A DNA stretch of 64,000 nt from Candidatus Fermentimicrarchaeum limneticum (GTDB lineage Archaea; Micrarchaeota; Micrarchaeia; Burarchaeales; Fermentimicrarchaeaceae), in assembly GCA_013426015.1 (NCBI GenBank), contig CP058998.1, forward strand, positions 248,001 to 312,000, given 5' to 3'. Shown here in pieces: positions 60,285-64,000 of the stretch (positions are counted from its first letter, which is position 1; each line of letters begins with the position of its first letter). Made by a program: the position numbers and the translations under genes. The notes beneath the pieces were generated by a model that worked only from the letters and a program-made list of their open reading frames with translations, did no database searches and was not told the DNA's origin.

Positions 60285-61702
60285 TAGTAATAGTTTGTCA
60301 CGGTGTAGGTGTACTCTATCGTTCTGCTCTCCCCCTTGTTCAGCGTTATCTTCCACTCCAGCTTGTTCTGCTCCTTTCTCTCCGCAGTTGGGTTGGATGT
60401 CAGAAGCGTTACAACATCGCCAGAGTTCATCCAGTCCCTCACTCTCAGTTCAACTCTCTCATCCTTGCGGTTCTCTACGTTCAGGCTGACTTTGTAGGTG
60501 GTTGTTCTCGCATGCTGGTATTCCTGCCCGCTTGTGCTATTCACCAGCTTCTTGACGACTATTTCCGGGACATCCGCGACAGTCACCTCCGCTTCCTTCA
60601 ATTTCGGGGTGTATTTTATGCTGTCCTCGCCAATGAACTCTCCATTGAGGTATATTCTTGCAGTGCCGGCAGCCCAGCTCTGGTCAAGCGAGTTGTTCAG
60701 CTTGTAAACCTTGTGCGGCCTCTCCCATGCGGTGTCCCATATGTACTCCCTCTTGAATTTCACCGCGCCGTCGAAAAGCGGGAGGTTCCTCGTCTCCCCG
60801 TCGTTGATGGTTGCAGGTTCCGACAGGGTATAAATGTAGTATTCACCAACGAACGCGCTCACGAAATCGCTGATTATGGCAGGGGCGGCTTCAGACGCAT
60901 AGGCCATTCCGCCCGCGTTTGTGATCTGCTTTCTTGTGTAATCAACTAGAGAACCGTAGCTCAGCATGTGCGGATAGCCGACCGCAACCCTCAGTTTCAC
61001 ATCTTTCCAGTCCTCCCCGGCATTGTTTGATATGCCTGCCCAAGCCTGCAGCGTCCCCTCCCCCGTGTCGGTGTCCGAAGTCATGTAATACTTGTAATTG
61101 GCGCTCCAGCTCACGCCGGGGTTGAGGTAGCTGACGGAAATCTTGTGCGACCCTGCTGTTGACAGCTCATCTATCCTCAAGCCTTTTTCAGTCTCGTTCA
61201 CTTCAACATCCTTCTTATACTTGGAAATCGGCGCTTCAAACTCCTCAATATCCTCAAATTTCAATACTGTAAACTTGTTTCCAGCGGTTATGCCCAGCCT
61301 GTCGGAGCCAAACCACGAGAGCACGCCGCCCTTTAATCCGTTCTTTGTCAATGCGGTGACATTGCTCCCGATGCTTTCATTCAGAATTTCCTCAAACGTG
61401 AGGTATTTCGTCTCGTTTTTGGTCCTCACGTTACTGTATCGCGCAATCTCCCTTACGCTGCCCTTGTCGTCACTTACGGAGACGCTTTCAACAACCGCAG
61501 ATGAGGTGAAGTTCTTTATGAGCAGCGACAGCTCGCCCGCGGTTAGGTCAAGCGACCTGTCCCTTTTCACAAAAGCAATGCCGTTCGAGTAGACTGTGAC
61601 GTCTGTCACGGGGACCTGCACGGACACATTCAGCCTCTCAGCAAAGGAAACTGAGAGCAGCATGAGCAAAACGCACGCGACGTTTAGGATTTTTCCTCCC
61701 AT
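60278..61702 (-). CDS. Secreted DUF4139-domain protein
   Basis: A signal peptide (VACVLLMLLSVSFA) precedes a region of about 185 residues, then the DUF4139-type domain with VSWSANYKYYM, WKDVKLRVAVGYPHM, AWERPHKVYKLNN and the late VSLNVENRKDERVELRVRD. It ends in WKITLNKGESRTIEYTYTV. The domain is found in mucoidy-inhibitor-like proteins with no defined function; in archaea they are surface proteins. No C-terminal membrane helix is visible, unlike the neighbouring transglutaminase protein, so it is probably secreted. Confidence 0.72.
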   Translation of the reverse strand: MGGKILNVACVLLMLLSVSFAERLNVSVQVPVTDVTVYSNGIAFVKRDRSLDLTAGELSLLIKNFTSSAVVESVSVSDDKGSVREIARYSNVRTKNETKYLTFEEILNESIGSNVTALTKNGLKGGVLSWFGSDRLGITAGNKFTVLKFEDIEEFEAPISKYKKDVEVNETEKGLRIDELSTAGSHKISVSYLNPGVSWSANYKYYMTSDTDTGEGTLQAWAGISNNAGEDWKDVKLRVAVGYPHMLSYGSLVDYTRKQITNAGGMAYASEAAPAIISDFVSAFVGEYYIYTLSEPATINDGETRNLPLFDGAVKFKREYIWDTAWERPHKVYKLNNSLDQSWAAGTARIYLNGEFIGEDSIKYTPKLKEAEVTVADVPEIVVKKLVNSTSGQEYQHARTTTYKVSLNVENRKDERVELRVRDWMNSGDVVTLLTSNPTAERKEQNKLEWKITLNKGESRTIEYTYTVTNYYYY

Positions 61703-61787
61703 GCTTAGTGATTGGAAGAGGCTTTATTTAAAAGATTTGTTTTTGTTTGGGATATACGAATATATTTATATGGGAAGAAGAATAATT

Positions 61788-62303
61788 GTGGAAAAAATCC
61801 TTCAAATTGCATTGGCATTACTAATATTTTCCAATATCGCGTATGCGGATGTCCTTTCTCCTGAGGCTCTTTTTGGCAGACCTCCTTCTATCACCGATTT
61901 TGTGATTTCGCTTATACTGACCCTGATAGTTGAGCTTTCAGTATCGTATATTTACATACAAAACCACAAGCTTCCTCAAAAAATCCTTATAAGTGTTACA
62001 ATTGCGAATATAGTTTCACTGCCTTTCATATGGGTTTTTGTGGTAATCTTCCAATCTCTGATACCCATACTATGCGGCATTCCTCTGCTATTTGCCGAGA
62101 TGGGCGTTACATTGCTAGAGTTCGCAGTTATATATCTCATGAATAAGGAATGCCTCAACCAAAAAGAGGCGTTTACAATAAGCTTGATGAATAACCTTGC
62201 CAGTTTTATCTTATGGCTCATAATCGTGTTTTTCAGAATCTATCAGGAGGTAGAAGTTATATACAAAAACATACACCTTATGAATAATTACACGGAGGGA
62301 TGA
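61788..62303 (+). CDS. Multi-helix membrane protein, unknown
   Basis: From GTG 61788 (171 residues), chosen because the TATA-like ATATATTTATATG at about 61760 overlaps the earlier ATG 61770 and points to a start near 61788. The N-terminus MEKILQIALALLIFSNIAYA is a signal peptide or first helix, followed by four more hydrophobic segments (about 27-50, 55-80, 90-110 and 130-150). Similar small membrane proteins of unknown function exist in methanogens and related archaea, but I cannot name a family. Confidence 0.55.
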   Translation: MEKILQIALALLIFSNIAYADVLSPEALFGRPPSITDFVISLILTLIVELSVSYIYIQNHKLPQKILISVTIANIVSLPFIWVFVVIFQSLIPILCGIPLLFAEMGVTLLEFAVIYLMNKECLNQKEAFTISLMNNLASFILWLIIVFFRIYQEVEVIYKNIHLMNNYTEG

Positions 62304-62345
62304 AATTTTAAATTTTTATGCTCAATTAATTAGCTGGTGTTTTGC

Positions 62346-63758
62346 ATGCACGAGGAACTTGCTGATTTTGCAGTGAACTATGCTGTTGGGAAAGGAGCTG
62401 ACTACGCTGAGGCAAGGGCAGAGCATTCAGAAGGCACTGCGTTCTCAATGAAGAACGGCGTCCTGCACGCCGCTGGATTTGAAAAAGAGGATGGAGTTGG
62501 TATAAGGATCATAGTCGGGGGTGCAATGCAGTTCGTCTCCACCAATGAACTTAGCAAGAAGGTTTTGAGAGGCATGCTAGACAGTGCCGTCAGGGCAGCA
62601 AGGAAGTCTGCTAGAATCGCCGCAAGGATAGACATGAGCGATGCACCAGTTGAGAAAGCCAGGTATGAGGTGAGGCAGAGGGTCAGGAGCGGCGAGGTTG
62701 ATTCACGAGGAAAAATTGAGGAGCTGTTTGACATTGAGTCCGAGCTGAAGGAAAGCAAGGTGAACATCCCCGCAAGGTTCTTCTCGCTTTGTGATGAGGT
62801 TGTTTACAAGTATTTCTCCAACTCGCAAGGCAGCAGGATAAATTCGGTTATTCCCTACGTTGGTTTTCATTCTCTTATCACGATTTGCGAGGGCGGGCAG
62901 ACCGCACAGAGGAGCATGCAGCTTGACGAGACCGGAGGATGGGAGATAGTGAAGGGCTGGAACCTCCCCTCCAGAGTTCTGGAGGAGGCAAAAGCTCTTT
63001 TCAACAACTTGAAATACGGCAAGCCCGCCCCGAAAGGCAGGGTGGACGTGGTTGCCGCCCCAGAGGTTGTCGGTATCGCAATGCACGAGAGCGTCGGCCA
63101 CCCCTATGAAGCTGACAGGATACTGGGGAGGGAGGCCGCGCAGGCTGGCGAGTCTTTCATGACTCCGGAAATGATCGGGAGCAGGATGGCGAAGGAGTTT
63201 GTAAACGTGGTTGACGACCCTGCGGTGCCTGGAAGCGCTGGTTACTTCATTTTTGATGATGAAGGGGTTAAGGCGAGGAGGAAGTACCTGATAAAGGACG
63301 GGGCCATAAACGAGCTGTTGCACAACAGGGAGACAGCATCCTCGTTGAAGACAATCAGCAATGGTTCTGCGAGGGCGATGAATTACGAGTGCGAGCCGAT
63401 AGTCAGGATGTCGAATACATTTCTGCTGCCGGGGGAACTTTCCGAGGAAGAGATTATTGACGATGTTAAGCTTGGAGTTTACATTAAGAGCTTTATGGAG
63501 TGGAATATAGACGACAAGAGAGTGAACGAGAGGTATGTCGGATGCGAATCATACCTAATAAAAAACGGCGAGATAACGCATCCTGTTAAGAAGCCGGTGC
63601 TTGAGACTACTACATTCGACTTCTTCTCCTCAATAGAAGCAGTTGGGGATAGGGTGGGTTACTACGCCGGCACCTGCGGGAAGGGAGAGCCGATGCAGGG
63701 CGTGCCCGTCTGGATGGGAGGACCTACGATAAAGCTTGGCAGAATAAGACTTGGGTGA
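62346..63758 (+). CDS. tldD: TldD-type zinc metalloprotease
   Basis: Peptidase U62 family subunit that acts with TldE/PmbA. ATG 62346 is preferred to GTG 62337. The active-site segment is GIAMHESVGHPYEADR (H-E-x-x-x-H), at about residue 240, followed by EFVNVVDDPAVPGSAGYFIFDDEGV and the C-terminal CGKGEPMQGVPVWMGGPTIKL, all typical of TldD. Next gene is the TldE partner. At 470 residues it is of normal length. Confidence 0.93.
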   Translation: MHEELADFAVNYAVGKGADYAEARAEHSEGTAFSMKNGVLHAAGFEKEDGVGIRIIVGGAMQFVSTNELSKKVLRGMLDSAVRAARKSARIAARIDMSDAPVEKARYEVRQRVRSGEVDSRGKIEELFDIESELKESKVNIPARFFSLCDEVVYKYFSNSQGSRINSVIPYVGFHSLITICEGGQTAQRSMQLDETGGWEIVKGWNLPSRVLEEAKALFNNLKYGKPAPKGRVDVVAAPEVVGIAMHESVGHPYEADRILGREAAQAGESFMTPEMIGSRMAKEFVNVVDDPAVPGSAGYFIFDDEGVKARRKYLIKDGAINELLHNRETASSLKTISNGSARAMNYECEPIVRMSNTFLLPGELSEEEIIDDVKLGVYIKSFMEWNIDDKRVNERYVGCESYLIKNGEITHPVKKPVLETTTFDFFSSIEAVGDRVGYYAGTCGKGEPMQGVPVWMGGPTIKLGRIRLG

Positions 63759-63762
63759 GCTT

Positions 63763-64000
63763 ATGGATTTTGCGTTGCTTGAAAGGATAGTGGGAAGGGC
63801 GGAGGAGCTGGGAGCTGACGATGTTGTTGCGATAGGCGAGGAAGCCCGAGCATGGCAGACAAAATTCGTCAACAACAGGATAGCAACCGGCATGAGCGGC
63901 TATGACAAAGAAGTCTCGCTGTTTGTTTCAAAGGACAGAAAGATTGGCGTAACAACAATAAAGGAATTCTCACGAAGGAGCATAGAGGAATCGGTATCAA
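63763..64000 (+). CDS. TldE/PmbA-like partner protease subunit, 5' part
   Basis: The frame starts with ATG 63763, four bases after the tldD stop and with GGTGAGC upstream, and runs off the window. The start ERIVGRAEELGADDVVAIGE and the following VSLFVSKDRKIGVTTIKEFS match the N-terminal domain of the TldD/PmbA family. Only about 79 residues are visible; the adjacent position suggests the non-catalytic partner TldE. Confidence 0.8.
   Translation, partial: MDFALLERIVGRAEELGADDVVAIGEEARAWQTKFVNNRIATGMSGYDKEVSLFVSKDRKIGVTTIKEFSRRSIEESVS

Overview
The window is archaeal. Most genes have an A/T-rich TATA-like box about 25-30 bases before the start codon, so many transcripts are probably leaderless. 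Others carry a GGTG/GGAGG ribosome site. Archaeal-type genes include two FtsZ, an ATP-dependent DNA ligase, RtcB with an intein, archaeal GAPDH and triosephosphate isomerase, archaeal ThrRS, TadA/TadB/TadC-type pilus genes and many class III (pilin-type) signal peptides. Small gene size, tight spacing, many cysteine-rich surface proteins and tRNAs with T-loop introns suggest a DPANN-like archaeon. I cannot name a phylum from the sequence alone.

Layout. 1-2.9 kb: surface and membrane proteins (cysteine-rich anchored proteins, SpoIIM-like). 2.9-5.2 kb: an ftsZ-orf30-ftsZ operon. 5.4-8.8 kb: a TraB-like protein, DNA ligase and TspO. 8.7-14.3 kb: a type IV pilus cluster (two TadC/TadB-type membrane proteins, secretion ATPase, wHTH/coiled-coil protein, three pilin-like proteins). 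14.4-17 kb: small membrane proteins and a split 7TM/KaiC-like sensor pair. 17.1-17.5 kb: fused remnants of two mobile elements. 17.6-22 kb: a lipoprotein, an AAA+ ATPase with upstream TTTGTATGG repeats, glutaredoxin, Hsp20, a wHTH regulator and a metzincin-like protein. 22-35 kb: a surface-protein island in which a beta-helix protein gene and a giant (about 1600-1700 residue) pilin-signal adhesin gene are tandemly duplicated. 35-42.3 kb: dcd, a pilin, an RtcB-nucleotidyltransferase operon, LemA-HtpX and a ferritin-like protein. 42.4-57.1 kb: ThrRS, a lipoprotein, triosephosphate isomerase, a glycogen-debranching-type glucosidase, tRNA-Ser, pyrophosphatase, thioredoxin reductase, tRNA-Thr, PGK, GAPDH and two TnpB elements (one decayed). 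57.2-64 kb: a PH-domain membrane protein, a transglutaminase-like surface protein, a DUF4139 protein and a TldD/TldE protease pair cut by the window end.

How the genes fit together. The pilus ATPase and membrane proteins could assemble the several pilin-like proteins seen here, including the two giant ones. The debranching enzyme, triosephosphate isomerase, GAPDH and PGK point to polysaccharide use and the trunk of glycolysis or gluconeogenesis. Thioredoxin reductase and glutaredoxin fit a cell that exports many disulfide-rich proteins.

The strongest unusual signals are four. First, both tRNA genes have short insertions in the T-loop, which is a rare intron position. Second, the adhesin locus is a tandem duplication with blocks of perfect identity between otherwise diverged copies. 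Third, a set of TTTGTATGG repeats lies upstream of the AAA+ ATPase. Fourth, three TnpB elements or remnants each sit directly upstream of, and in the same direction as, a host gene.
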